Shown: positions 13,096 through 25,079, counted from the stretch's first letter. The stretch: 64,000 nucleotides of DNA from Monarcha castaneiventris obscurior (GCA_026261815.1 JAMPIT010000476.1:5235501-5299500); one strand, 5' to 3'. Notes: generated from the sequence alone by a model not told the origin. Made by a program: numbers and translations.

Positions 13096-16000
13096 CTGCA
13101 AAACCAGCAGCATTTCTGGAGGGTTAATTCTCACAGCACCTCACAACCTGACACAGGGACTTTGAGAATCCTTGGAATGCAACGTACTCTGCAATGCATT
13201 GTGCCAGCTGTTCATGACATGCTGCCACATTAGCAAGAGGGAAGAAAATAAATGTGAATTGATTGAAATTTCTCTGGACACCTGGGGCTCTGCTGCTGTG
13301 TATTCCAGGAGTTAACTTGCTCAGATCAAATCACAAACACCCATTTTTACTGCCTGTTTGAAGAGATGCATCACTAGCAGCAGAAAGAACCCACAAGAAA
13401 TTGCAGTGTTTTCACACTTCTAATGAACACCCACTTAGTGAACTGAAACACCACAAAGCAGTTTGGTGTTTTTCTAACCCAACCATCCCCCCACAGATAC
13501 AGATGCTCGACGGAGCACGTTGACATTTGGATCATGTACTTTTCTGGCCACCTATATACATATTCAGAAAATCAGGGGCAGCACAGACTGACACAGCACA
13601 TGACATCAATACAGATGTAGAATTTTATTGCAAGCATCCCTCCTGACACTCACCTCCTGCCAATTTGTACTTCCTGTCATGATAAATACAGGAAAAAGGG
13701 AATATTCTAAGTATTTACTGAGTTAACACACAGAGAGTATCTATAGCACTTTAATGGCTGGTTTCCACACTAATGATGCATCTTTCACTACATCAGTAAA
13801 CCTGTGTATTAATTCTAATTAAAAGAAAGAGAGATGCAATCTTGCTCAGCGGGAAAGGGAACACACAAAGGCTTCTGCAGCATGACTAAAGAACACTCAT
13901 AAAACTAGTATTAGTAAAGTGATTGAATAAAGAATCCAGCACTTTTATAAAACCAGATTCCAGTATCTGCTTAAATAAAGCAATAGAAAGATAGGAGAGG
14001 TCCATTGCTTAGTAAAACAGAAGGAAATAAGACATAGAAAAGCCTTCCCAAATATGTTCTTTTGTATAATAACCACACAACTTTTACCCAGCTGTAAAGG
14101 CTACGTCTACAGCGGGCAGAAGATGCCCACTTATGCTTCCCTCTCAAGAAAGTCAGGATTTCTCTGGGTCAGATACCTGAAGCAGCAAAACTAATGCTAT
14201 GCTGGAAACATCTGCATGACTAAACCTTTGGGCTGAATTCACACCTATTAGTCACATCATATTAACAAAAATTCTATTCCACAGCACGTGTCAAATGTTG
14301 CTAACTAGGTGTCTGCTCAGGAGTATTTAATATTGCACTTTTTGACCAACTGAAATGCTTTGTGTTTTAGCCCTAGAACAAAAGGTAAGTATTAAGAAAT
14401 TGCTTGAAAAGACTCCACTTAAAAGTAAATTTGCTTTGGCTCATAGTGCATAAAATCTACAACACTGGAAGTATCTACCTCACATTTCCAAATCCCTCCC
14501 TCAAGAAGACATTTACTAAATTCATGAAAGTCATTAAGATTTTGGTGAAGTTTACCCACTTGTCCCAACAGCACTTCCTTTTGCTATTGTCATTAAATAC
14601 TGCTTTCCTAATGTCAAGAGTTGCTTGTGCTCTTTAGCCAGTAAGCATGTCAAATAGATACATTATTACAAAACTTGGGTAAGAAGATTTCAGGAGCATT
14701 TAATGGCATTAGAAACCAGATGAAACCTCAAATCCATTGAAGAGTTTTTCCTCTTGAGGACATGAAATTCTGTATTCACACGCAATCAGCTATGCTAACT
14801 ACAGTTAATCTTAGACATTTCAAATGATAATTACACCAAAGAAATCTTAATTTTTTTAGCTACCAGTGCTATTTTTTTCAAGACTAATTAAGATGTTTAT
14901 TGGCCTGTGGTCATGGTATGGCAGAAGTCAGAAGGAGAAATGAGCATTTAACACATTGAATGGTGAACCAAAAACCGCGAGTGAACATTTCTGCTTTATG
15001 AACCGGCTGCACAAACATGCTGCTGTTTATCTACTGATGTTGTGGTTTACCCACAGCTAACGCGGTGTTCCCACTAATTTCTTGCCTTTAAGGAACTCAT
15101 CACAACTAGAGTGATTAAAGGCACATTGTGAAGGGTAAAAGCTTCCCTGTTCCTTCAATTTCTGGTCCTAGTTGCAAAAATACTTCAGCAGGATTATATG
15201 TTTTAAGCTTAATTGGTCCCATTGATTCCAGCAGGACCAGAGCCATCCTGAACAAGCAAATTTCCCTGAACAGGATTTTCATTTCAGGACTTTTCAAGAA
15301 AAACCTCTTTCCCCCTGAGAAGAAATAAACAACCTTGAAACAATAAAGCAGGGCTTATGGACAACTGCACACTTAAAGCAGGACCTATGTCTTGTGACAG
15401 CAGTCTCCAGTCAGAAAACCTGCTTCAGTTCCCAGATTCTGAAGGAAAAATTAGGAAATAAAATCATACTTTTACTTCCAGATCTGAAAGCCCCCCAGAC
15501 TGTGACCACTTTAACTGCACATTATTACAGTGCAATGACTTCATTAGTGCTTCAGTGAGACGAAACAGCATTTTCCCTCCTCTCAGGCAGGGCTATTCCC
15601 ATTCCCTCCTCCCCGTGGGTCGCTTACCGGGCATAGGAGTAGTCCAGGCTGGCCTGGTCGATGCGGTTCCTCAGGATTCCGATGTCAGCAGACACCATGT
15701 CATCCAGAGCCTGCAGCTCCTTCTGAATCCTTTTCAGTTTCACTGTTTCAGCTTGAGTTCTTTTGGATCTGCAAAAGGAGGATGATTTTTTTTTTTTAAT
15801 TTCCTTTTCAAGCCTCTCTTCTTGACATACTGGGCCTCATTTCATTTGCAGAGCAACTGACTTCCTTAGCACCTATTCAGAAGGTTTCTCCTTTATGGTG
15901 TAGGGCTTTTGATCTTTTTTAGCATCCACAGGGATCTAAAATGCCTACTATTAAAGCACTATGGCAAAATTACGTAATGACTATAATCAAAGTGCCTAAA

Positions 16001-19000
16001 ATGGATTGTGTTTCTTCACTGTGGAAACACACAAGAAGCTGCTGTATCTAAGTCGTTCTCAGTGTAAGGAAACAGGAAATGGCTTGGGGGGAAAGCGAGA
16101 GGGGGAAGGGTTTTTAGCCCTGCAAATATCCCCTTTCAAAGAAGCTCAGTTAGTAGGGGCCAAAAAGTCACCTAACCTAAGCTTGATTTCCATTTTGCAA
16201 AATTATTCCCAAAAGGCCCAGCCAAATCCCAATGAAGTGAATGGAAAGTTTTACATCAAATACAAAGGATTTCAATCAAGCCTTATGTAACCTTTTTCAA
16301 CTAGGCCTATTCATTCCTAAGTCCTGAAAATGAAATGCTACTAAAGGCAACAAGCTTTGATAGATTTCACTCCCAAGCAAGCTAAATGACTTTCAACAAG
16401 CTTTTACACCACATCACTTTGCCACCATTCATCACCACCGGCAAAATGATGCTTCTCAGCCACTGTTGTACACCCAAGGCAGGTACCTGAAAGCAAGACT
16501 AGGTGTGCAGGCAGTGCCACCATCTCCCATTTGACCAGCTGATGCAAGTGGAGGGAAACAGACATCCTGCGGTATTGCTGGGAGCCTGAGGAAGGCCTTT
16601 GAGCGACAGAAGTAACTCCTCAGCTATCACTTTCTGCGTTTTTTCTCTCCTCAGGCTTTGTTTCCAGGAGGAAGAACCAAGCCTGGTGGCCACACCCATG
16701 TTTGATGTCCAACAGTGACTCAGAATAAAGGTGCTTGTGTTTTATCTTTGCCTGGCAAAGGAAAATGAAATTTTGAAGACTTTAGCAGAGTACAGGCTGT
16801 GTTCACCTGGGCTATCCAAAGGCTTTGATTGACAGAACATAACACAAGCCTGGGAGAGCACTACAAGCCTGAAAACTTCACATCACTGTTCTTGATCCAG
16901 TGCTATCAGCTGTTCCAACAACATTCCCTACAAACTTTGCCTTCCCTGTAGTCTTAAACTACCTTGGTGGACAACACTGTACAATGCCTTAAAGCCTGGT
17001 CCCCTGAAGAGCAAGAGCTAACAACTGTGAGAATATGTGCATTTCTATAATTTCTAGCCATCCAGTGGTAAAACGGTACCTTCTTAAAGCTGATCATCTT
17101 CTCTTTTCAACATTTTTCACATGCTAATGAGCCAAAAGTCTAAACAAAAATAGCTGTAGTTTCTTCTCATAGGTTATGAATCACATAAACTTCCCTTGCA
17201 TCCAGCAAAACCAAATCAGGACCAGAACAGGGACGAGCATCTGAGCACCCCAACTTCCAAACACGACCTCACTGACAAATTCAAGGACTTCAGCTAATCC
17301 TCAAATTGTGTATTAACTTTTCCATCTGTGCACAGAGCTGCAGCTTTGAAAGTGTGAAAACCTTAGTCACAACTTCTTAGCCAGCACTTATCGAACGGAA
17401 ATGTCCATCACCGCTGCTCACAGTGCACAGAGAGGAGGAAAAAGCGAAATTTAAATCAAGATATGTAACTGGTTGCAGATGAAGATTAACCCCTTCCCCA
17501 GGCTCAGCCCCACCTCTCAGCAATAGCTCTGGCCAGGAGTGCCTTCTTGCGTTTATTCTTCTCTTCTATCAGCCGCTGCTCTTGCTGGAGGATTTCCCAT
17601 CGAGATTTTTCCTGCCTGCTCATAGACAAGAACATAAAAATTAATAGAAAGTTCCTTTCTCTCCCTGCTCCCCATATTGTAACGCAAATATTCACTGTCA
17701 TATATTCTGGAGCAAACTCTTAAAAAAAATGAAGGAACAACAAACAGGTTTTGGTTCTGAGGAAAGAAGAATCATCTGCAAGAAGCCATTCAGACCAATA
17801 AAACACTTCCAGATGAAATCTGCTGATCAGAACTAAAATCTGCATAACCAAATAAGCTGCATTAAGCACTTTTTCAGAAACAGGTGGAATTTTTCATTTA
17901 AAGGATGTGCTTCCCTATCAGGTAGAAGCAATTTCAAGTTTCTTACTGGCTGCTACAAGTCACCATCTGTTCAGTCTGCCAACACAGCCTCTTTTTCAGA
18001 AATGTTTTTCCCATAAAACAGATTCTTTCACAGGTCTGCTTTACAATACAGCTCCCAAATAATTAAATGGATACAAGTGAAAGGCTGGTAAGAGTTATAA
18101 TGAAAATGAGCAACAAGGAAGAAAAAGAATTCGCCTTTGCCACCAGGGAGGGACTGATACTGATTCAATTTCCTAGGCTACATCTCCTAAGAGATACAAC
18201 CATCCCAAAAGATGGAAGGCCAGGTCTCAGGTGAGGGGACACAACCTGTGTCAACACAACTGGGCAGGATTTAGGAGAAACAAAGAATTGCTTTGCTGCT
18301 TTCACCGCACTGTGTTCTTCATGTCCTTTCAGGGAGCCTGAACTGAAAAATAGCCAAATAAACTCAGCTATTAACAAACATTTCTGCACATTTGTCCTCA
18401 GATTTCTTCAGATTTGTCCTCATCATCCCCTTCCTAAAACCTCACACACAGAGTTATTTTTAGTAAGATTTAAATTCAAGCATTCAGGCTGAGATGAATC
18501 CAGCAGAATCAGGATGTGACTGTTGCAGCTAAATGTCATTTGCTTTCCACAGTGTGAAAAAATTCTCTGCAAAACTCCCCAGTCAAACAGTGTCTGTGCT
18601 TTTCTCACCACAAAAATGGGATGAACAGCCAGTACTACTGCTGAGCTGCACCCACTGGAGAAATTTGACTTCTCAAAGTGCTGCTATCTTCTCAATTTGA
18701 ATTTGACTTCTCAAAGTGCAGGGCCCAGGGCCTGCAGGTAGGTGATCCCAGCCCACAGCTGGGCAGGGAAATTACAGGCCGCACAACCATCAGCCACAGC
18801 CTCTCCAGGCTCATCTCTGCAAAACAGAACCTCCTGGATCCTTTAGAGTCTAGAATTTGAGAGGAGCCACAAGCTGCTTCTCCACACAGATGCTGCCACA
18901 TAGGAAAGGCAATGATTTTATCTCTCAAAGCTTCCTATCAGACATAGAAGAGTTTACTTCACAATGAAACAATGAATCAATAAAGAATAACAAACCCCAC

Positions 19001-20454
19001 CCCTTGATTTTACCGACTTACTAACAATTCCACTTTCTTTCTCTCCACCTGGGCGTTGGGCTTTGCAGGGCGGGGCTGGGCACTGTCCCTGCCATTACAA
19101 GACTCTCCCGGTGTCACTCCCTCCTGCTGCTCTTGGCTGTCACTTTGCCTTTGATCCCCAGCGGCAGGAGGACGAGCTGTTGGCCCGGGCTGCTGCGGGT
19201 GACAGGGCTTGGATTGTGGAGCAGAAAGCAACTGCTCTGGAGTGACAGGGGCTGCTCCTCCCTGCAGTCCCAGCTTCTGGCATTGCTGCTGGAGGGCTTT
19301 TTCCCGTTGCAATTGCTTCCGAGTCTTCGTCACAGCCTGGGGGCGAGGCTGCTGCTGCTGTTGCGGCTCCGAGGGCTCGTACAAATCTGTCAGTGGAGAA
19401 ACGGGATTAAAAACAAATCTCAGTATCAAAGACACACTCTGACAAAGCTGTGCTGGGCAAGCAAAACCAAAATAAGGAAAACACAAGCCAGGGTGTCACG
19501 GGAAGGCAATGTAGGGGAAAACTCAGGAGCCTGGAAATGTTTTGTTAGTGTAAGAATCAGGAATTTTCAAGGATACCAGTATCCCTAAGTGAGGAGAGGG
19601 AGGAATAAGAGGCCTGGACTGCAGGCCTAAAAGAGAAACCACAGGCGGGAGTGAGGTGACTCTCGGGATAATCATGGAGAGGCACATCTAGGGCTAAGGA
19701 AGGGTCCCTGCTAGCCTGGTGAGCAAACTGAGGTAATAAAGTGAGGAATGGGGAAGAACGAGGTAACACGCGGGCAAAGAGGAGGCTGGAAACATGAGTG
19801 AGGTATTGGGCAGAGATGTGGGTGCCGGACAAGGGGCTGGAGAGTCTCGGATTTTTATCAGAGAAGTTGCGGGTGGACAGAGGGGGTGGATGAGGAGAGC
19901 TGGGACAGAGGCGGCTGGATGGGAGGGACCGAGGGGCTGCCTGGGGCGAGCGAGGGGCTGCCTGGGAAAGGGCAAGCGTTTGATGCGGGGATGGACCGGC
20001 AGAGCTGAGCGGATGGACAGACGGGTGTAGGGGCTGGGGAAAGGAACAGAGGTGTGAATGGAGGGGCTGAGACAGGCTGAGGGGAGGGATAGGGGTGTGG
20101 ATGGAGCGGCTGAGAGGAGGGACAGAGATGTGGATGGAGGGATTCAGGGTAAGGACAAGAGTTGCGGATGGAGGGGTTGAGGGGAAGGACAAGAGCTGCG
20201 GATGGAGGAGTTGAGGGGAAGGGCAGAGCTGTGGGTGGAGCGGCTGCGGAGATGGGGTGCTGAGGAGCGATGGGAGGCAGGTGCAGCTGAGGGAGCTGAC
20301 GGGGTGCCAAGGCCCAGGGTCTTCCTCCGCGCCGCTCCCGGCCCCGCTTTCCCCACGTCCCGGGCGCCCCCGGCGCGGCGCGGTCCGTACCTGGGCGCTG
20401 CCCCCGCAGCCGCCGCAGCTCCTCCTGCGAGAAGCCGGCCCAGGCCTCGGCCAT
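12633..20454 (-). CDS. GORAB: GORAB, golgin RAB6-interacting protein (5 coding exons, complete)
   Basis: Coding exons are 20391-20454, 19022-19386, 17514-17611, 15628-15768 and 12633-13095. They total 1131 nt, or 376 residues plus stop, close to the 369-residue mammalian form. The family is a trans-Golgi coiled-coil protein that binds RAB6 and SCYL1 and supports COPI traffic; human loss causes gerodermia osteodysplastica. The N-terminus [19 protein letters not shown] matches the mammalian WAGFSEEELRRLK motif. Residues 22-135 are a variable Pro/Gln-rich linker with QLQREKAL and PEQLLSAP motifs. Residues about 136-302 form the charged coiled coil, with motifs such as [33 protein letters not shown] and [13 protein letters not shown]. 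The tail after 302 is polar and divergent. All four introns are GT-AG and every junction keeps frame. The start codon has a strong context (gcgccATGG). The gene stands alone. Confidence 0.96.
13096..15627 (-). other. GORAB intron 4
   Basis: A 2532-bp GT-AG intron (GTAAGC donor, TTTTGCAG acceptor), the longest in the gene. It is AT-rich. A possible old repeat fragment lies at 15198-15290. No open frame or RNA gene was recognised. Confidence 0.9.
15198..15290. repeat. Possible old amniote repeat fragment in intron 4
   Basis: The phrase ggtcccattgattccagcag resembles the tcccattgacttcagtagga segment of the same kind of old dispersed amniote repeat. Confidence 0.3.
15628..15768 (-). CDS. GORAB: GORAB coding exon 4
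   Basis: Encodes residues 177-222 ([19 protein letters not shown] through SLDYSYA) with split arginines at both ends. It is almost identical to what I recall of mammalian GORAB and is the best single identifier of the gene. The acceptor is TTTTGCAG|ATCC and the donor is GCCCG|GTAAGC. Confidence 0.96.
15769..17513 (-). other. GORAB intron 3
   Basis: A 1745-bp GT-AG intron (GTGGGG donor, TTTTGCAG acceptor). A possible old repeat fragment lies at 16195-16290. Otherwise it is unique-looking AT-rich sequence. Confidence 0.9.
16195..16290. repeat. Possible old amniote repeat fragment in intron 3
   Basis: The phrases ccaatgaagtgaatggaaag and ggatttcaatcaagcc resemble a dispersed amniote repeat containing caatgaagtcaatggaaag and ttcaatgggctttggatca. 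Recognised by pattern only. Confidence 0.4.
17514..17611 (-). CDS. GORAB: GORAB coding exon 3
   Basis: Encodes residues 144-175 ([12 protein letters not shown] through ARAIAE) and two bases of Arg176. This is the start of the long coiled coil. The acceptor region reads AGCAGGCAG|GAAAAA, so two AG dinucleotides lie 4 nt apart. Only the downstream one (exon start 17611) keeps the frame and the family sequence. The donor is GAGAG|GTGGGG, a weaker match to consensus than the other three introns. Confidence 0.94.
17612..19021 (-). other. GORAB intron 2
   Basis: A 1410-bp GT-AG intron (GTAAGT donor, GGCAG acceptor). It contains a 20-bp exact direct repeat at 18662-18681 and 18700-18719. No other feature was recognised. 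Confidence 0.9.
18662..18719. repeat. 20-bp direct repeat, period 38 bp
   Basis: The 20-mer aatttgacttctcaaagtgc occurs exactly at 18662-18681 and again at 18700-18719. It looks like a small local duplication inside GORAB intron 2. Confidence 0.85.
19022..19386 (-). CDS. GORAB: GORAB coding exon 2
   Basis: Encodes residues 22-143, opening with DLYEPSEP. The acceptor is CTGACAG|ATTTG and completes a GAT codon with exon 1. The donor is TTA|GTAAGT. This is the least conserved exon. It has a five-glutamine run near residues 29-33, encoded by mixed CAG/CAA codons, then the conserved QLQREKAL and LLSAP motifs, then a Pro/Gln/Ser-rich stretch. The last codon is Leu where I recall Gln in mammals, giving VELLEKSRW across the junction. 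Confidence 0.93.
19387..20390 (-). other. GORAB intron 1
   Basis: A 1004-bp GT-AG intron. The exon-1 side is the CpG-island edge plus the minisatellite. The rest is moderately GC-rich, purine-rich sequence (plus strand) with no other gene or recognised repeat. Confidence 0.9.
20057..20264. repeat. 33-34 bp minisatellite in GORAB intron 1
   Basis: About six head-to-tail units with a GGATGGAG(G/C)(G/A)G start. Clear units are 20099-20131 (33 bp), 20132-20165 (34), 20166-20199 (34) and 20200-20232 (33). They are flanked by a longer variant unit from 20057 and a diverged one to about 20264. The plus strand is purine-rich. The array makes long open frames on the minus strand, which are artefacts of its composition. 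Confidence 0.85.
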
Positions 20455-20670
20455 GGCGCTCCCTCCTCCCGCCGCGCAGGCCCCGCGGCTGCCCCGACAC
20501 CGCCGCGCCGCCGCCGCAGGCGAACGCTGCGGACAGCCCGGCCGGGGCCCTCGCGCCGCCGCGGCGGCGGGGCGGGCCGGGCAAGAGAGCGGGGCGGCCT
20601 GAGGGGGGAAGAGAGAGAGGGCTCGGTCTCTGTGGGACCGTGGGGTCCGGGAATCGCCCGTGCGCTGGGG
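20290..20670 (-). promoter_or_regulatory. GORAB CpG-island promoter
   Basis: A dense CpG, very GC-rich block covering exon 1 and about 200 bp upstream. It contains GC boxes (GGGGCGGG near 20569, GGGGCGG near 20591) and no TATA box, typical of a housekeeping promoter with dispersed starts. Divergent transcription toward the right is possible but nothing in the sequence proves it. Confidence 0.8.
20391..20454 (-). CDS. GORAB: GORAB coding exon 1
   Basis: Encodes residues 1-21, ending GQRP, plus the first base of codon 22. The donor is CAG|GTACGG. The exon lies inside the CpG island. Mammals have an alternative upstream start that gives a longer N-terminus; I saw no clear equivalent here, so the start matching the shorter mammalian form was chosen. 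Confidence 0.93.
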
Positions 20671-20713
20671 ATAGTGGGCACATCCCCGGAGCTCCTGAGA
20701 ACCTAGTGCCGTA

Positions 20714-20800
20714 AAGAATCAAAGAGCCAATTCGGTTGGAAAAGACTTCTGAGCTCATCGAGTCCATCCTGTGACTGTACAGGGCTCAGTGGGTCCCGGC
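20714..20800 (-). repeat. CR1 LINE 3' fragment
   Basis: The plus strand reads agaatc then ggttggaaaagac then tcatcgagtcca, the reverse complement of a common avian CR1 3' end. The element is therefore on the minus strand. It is short, diverged, and lies just upstream of the GORAB promoter. Confidence 0.7.
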
Positions 20801-20970
20801 TAATGAGGCTTAAATGGAGAGGGGAAGCCGCTCCCGAAAAAAGCGTACAAACTTCAAGGAACATCACACGTGCCCCCATTTAATTTATAATTCGTAATTA
20901 AGTAGTTGTAAGAGTAGGTGAGATCCTGCTCCAGCATGTCTAGTAAGTTCCAGTGACAACACTGTGAGGA

Positions 20971-21314
20971 AATCAGGGAATCCCTGAATGGTTTGGGCTG
21001 GAAGGGACCTTAAAGTTCAACCAGCTGCAAACCCCTGTGATGGGCAGAGACATCTTCACTAGACGAGGTTGCTCCAAGCCCTGCCCAGCTTGGCCTTGAA
21101 CATTTCCAGGGCTGGAGCATCTGCAGCTTCTGTGGGCAATCTGTGCCAGTGCCTCACCATCTTCACAGGGAAGAACTTCTTCCTAATATCTAAACTCAAT
21201 CTCTTCTCCTTTAGTTTAAAACCATTCCCTTTTGCTCCATCACAATCTGCCCATGTAAAAAGTCACTCTCCCTCTTTTTCTAAGTGCCCTTTAAGCACTG
21301 GAAGGCCATCAGGG
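20971..21314 (-). repeat. CR1 LINE 3' end, 5'-truncated
   Basis: Matches the CR1 3' region in reverse complement in order: gaatggtttgggctggaagg, a gatgggcagagacatcttca block, a ttgctccaagccctgcccag block, the cttcctaatatctaaactca block and a final ggaaggc near 21300. It is a typical 5'-truncated copy of about 340 bp. Confidence 0.88.
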
Positions 21315-24300
21315 AAAAGTATTATTTTACCCATACTGATGTTTTTTAAGATCTGCTTTGACCATTGTGCACAAGGGTACACCTACTCACTTTCACCCTT
21401 AGGTGTAAACTGAAAAGACCCCACAATCTACAGCATTATCCCTCAGTATCCACAAAAAGAAACATTTTCCTGTCCATCCCAAACTCTTGTGGCTGCTGTA
21501 AGCCTGTCAGAGGCCCTAAGGACAAGTTCACCTCCCACTGGCAAAGAGGCAGCGGGAGCACAAAGGCACAAGCCCCAGGCTTAGCTGCAGCAGCCCAGGG
21601 GCCTGGAGGCTTAAACAATACATCATGGGCAGTAAACAGGAATGTTTTCGGTGCCTCACCACGTCTCTGCCCGGCTCCAATCTGTAAGTTAAGTCAAGCT
21701 CCGAAGCACTGCTGCCTCCCCGAGCAACCCCATAACTCCATGGCTGTGTAGGACTCTGCGATTGACGCGGCCGCACTTCCAGCAGCTCCCGTGACTAATG
21801 CGTCCCATAAATACCAATTGGAGGGGAAGCGGCCCCGAGCTGGTAGGCGTTAAGCGTTTCTGATCTGATTTGAGTGGCTTAGGGGAACACAAGTGCCACC
21901 ATTTTTCACCTGCAGCTTAGCTGTAGGCCTTGGTACCAAGCAGAGATGCTGATCCAGCAGAGGAGAAGGAGAGTGTGGTCATCTCATCCAGGAAGTCCTT
22001 CCTGGGTAAGCCTGGGGCAGAGGGATGCTGAGCAGCCCTTCACACAGGATTTTGGCTTCTCTGGGAAACCTGACTGAGCACAGGAGAGATCTGAATGGGA
22101 ACCATAATCCAACCTTGACTCAAACACTCTCAAACCCCGGGGAGTCCAGATGGCAGAGCCAGGTGTCAGCTTGAATTTTACAATGGAACAGTGTTGGCCA
22201 GCCCTACAAGGGTTGGCTTACAACAATGTGTAGGCACCTAATTCACTTTTAGACAATTATATAAGAATCGTTAATCTAAATCTGATGTCTAAATCACAGT
22301 AATGGGCTGTACAAAACCCACAGATATCGACTGAATGTGCTTTGCTAAGTAGAAACACCAAATCTCATCTTGACCCTCAGTTCTTTCTTCTTGCAAGTTT
22401 TAGGGCTACATACAAAAGTGAAGCACCATAGTCAATTTATTGCTGCAGATATCCCAGGCACAAAGGTCCCACGCATTTTATAGAAAAAGTAGAAAGAGTT
22501 TGGAGTTGTTAACTCCAGTGGTATGGGCAAAGCAGCAGTCCCTGTTAACAGTTTCCATCAGCCCAAGGTTTAATTGCCAGCCGTTGGGCCAGCTTGCTCC
22601 AGGAACAATTACAGCGCAGTGACGTCATTTCATGGAGCATTTACCAACAGCAGGCTTAGAAAACAGAGGCTGGCCGTGTTCTCCAGCTGATTAAAGTCCT
22701 GTGAGTGGAACATGGCACTGAATGTTTGCCACCTAGGAATGAAGTGTTTTCCAGGCAAACGCTGCTACAATGCAGGCTGGACAAGCCAAGATGAGGAGAA
22801 AATAGGGACCTTTTCCACCTCCTGGACTGATATCCCCAGGAACAACACAAACCTTCCTTTAACATCTGGGGCTGGATTTGAGTCCTGTATCATTTTGTGC
22901 TTCAAGAGCTGCTCTCTCATGAGCAGACCTGGAGATCTCCGTGACTCCTGCATCTGTTTTCTCTTGGCCTTAATTGCCCTGGAGTCTGGTGAGTAGAAGC
23001 AGCCAGCACCAACAGATCACAGAAACATCTTTTCTTGTTCAGTTCCCAAATCAGTGTGGAAATGTCATCATGGGCTGGAAAATTGTGCTGCCCAGGTCAG
23101 ACCTCTGGGTCAGACCTCAGATGACATTTCAACCCAGGACAGAAGCAATTTGTACCAGGGCATAACTTCAATTTGCATCGGTTTCATACTGAAAACTTCT
23201 GGGTTTTTTAGGAGCCAAATAAGATCTTCCATGGAGAGTCTCCCTGACTTAGAAGTATGTTTTAAACTTGATTCTTGCACTGCTCTGCACTCTGCCACAG
23301 TAACACACAAAGCAACATTTTCCCAGTAAAGGACTGAGCCCTAATGGGAGACAGAGAAAGGCTTGCTTAGGGAAGGAGAGTTTCCTTTCTGCTTGTGTTT
23401 CAGCCTCTATCATGACCTTCCAAGGACTCTGGCATATAATTGAAGAGACCTGGGGAAAAAACTTCCTAAAAATAGCAGAGCCAAAAATTCCTAGATCAGT
23501 TTAGCCCTCTTTCTAATGAAAAAGAATCTATCAAAGTGTACCCCTGTCAATACTACCCCATCTCTTACCACATATAACACAGGCTGCCCTAGGAAGAACC
23601 ATTGTGTCCAGATAAGCCATATCACTGTGAGAGAAAGGAGCAAGCCTTTCCTTTTGATAAAAACTCATGATTTAATTTGGCCTTTAAAATCACTTTCGAG
23701 ATCCATGAAAATGTATTTTGTTGATTTTCCGCTGAACTGTCTCAGGCTTCAAAGCCTGAGATGAATAATTTAATTTCTTAGCACATCTCTGAACGTAAGA
23801 GGGCACTTCAGGTGTGGAGGCTGCAAACACGTGTGCACAGAGCCGTAACTGCAGCCAGCTGAAGGCAACCAAGTATTGCCAATTTTCCAGGGGCTGTGGA
23901 TTAGATTCTGCCCAGAGCTTTGTATCAATACTGCTGTCTGCATGCAGTGGGTTTTTTCACTTGTTAAACGTCCCAAAGGCTCAGTCAGGAAGTTCCAGAC
24001 ACAGAAAGCAAGGTGGCAATTAGCCTGGCTGCCAGGCCCAGATCCAAAACATCCTGAGCATGTCTTTAACTTCAGCCATGCGCTGACGCCCAATTCTTTA
24101 ACTGTGCCTTCCTGGGTGGGTCCAGGGAAGTGCCAGGCTCTGCACAGCCTCCTCCTGACCACGGGCTGGGGCTCCAAGTGCAATGAGAGGAGGCTGTTAC
24201 AGCCCCTCACCTCTGGGGGAGGTTAGCGGTGGATGCTGGGTGTTTTACTCTGCCTTAGTGTGCATTTAAAACTGTAGGCAGCGATTCCAACCCCTGCAAC

Positions 24301-25079
24301 ACTTCAAACATGTAACCCCAGTGTTACCCTGCAGTTACCATCAGTACTGCCATGGGCTGGCTTGGGGATTGATGCAAAAATGCCAGTGTATCTATGGAAG
24401 TAGTGTTTGTGCTGTGAAATCAATGATTTGCATTCTGGAGCAAGGCGAGAAAAGTGAATTAAAAAGTACAGCATTATTCTCTCTCCTCAGTTTCTGTTTC
24501 CTTAACTGGTAAGTGTGATTAAGTCAGCACTGTCATTTCTGGGACCAAGGCAGTCTTTTGGTTTGTAAGAATTTCATAGGGAAACCAAAATCCACTTATC
24601 TAAAGAGCTACTGAGTGAAAAAAGTGTCATAAAACTTACTGTTTTTTAAACAAGATAAACCAAAGGTTTTCAACATCTTTTGATTTGCGGATCTGTGCAT
24701 GTTTTCTAGGGAAGACGCAGATGTCCCAAGGGTAGTCTGGGCTGTCAGCAGCCAAACTGGGAGGAGATGGTCCCACAGGGACTCCACACCATTGCAGGGC
24801 TAAACCTACTCCTCTCTCTATCCCGTGCAGAGCTGGTGACCAGCAGAACTGGGTGGGGAGAGCAGGCTGTTTTTGCAGGACACTTCTCATTGCAGTGATG
24901 TGTTTGCTTTGAAACTGAGCCTCAACACTTCTCAGCTTTTAAGGCCTCCACCCCATGTTTTCATAGGTAAGTTCGGCTTTCAAAAACTAAAATCTGAACT
25001 GGAAGGAAGCTCAGCATGCAATATAAATGCTTTCTTAAAAAAAAAAATCCTACCAACATTTTTTGAGTCTTTCTTTGCT
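21315..25079. other. Upstream intergenic sequence, no gene recognised
   Basis: Follows the CR1 copy. It holds only small open frames on both strands without coding character. A segment at 22225-22300 (taggcacctaattc and following) faintly resembles an old amniote repeat. No splice-supported exon of NTMT2 was found. Confidence 0.55.

Noticed and set aside
19557..20681. A 374-codon minus-strand open frame and related long frames on both strands
   Set aside because: It overlaps GORAB exon 1 in the wrong frame and owes its length to the GC-rich CpG island and the 33-34 bp minisatellite, which encode low-complexity Ser/Pro/His repeats.
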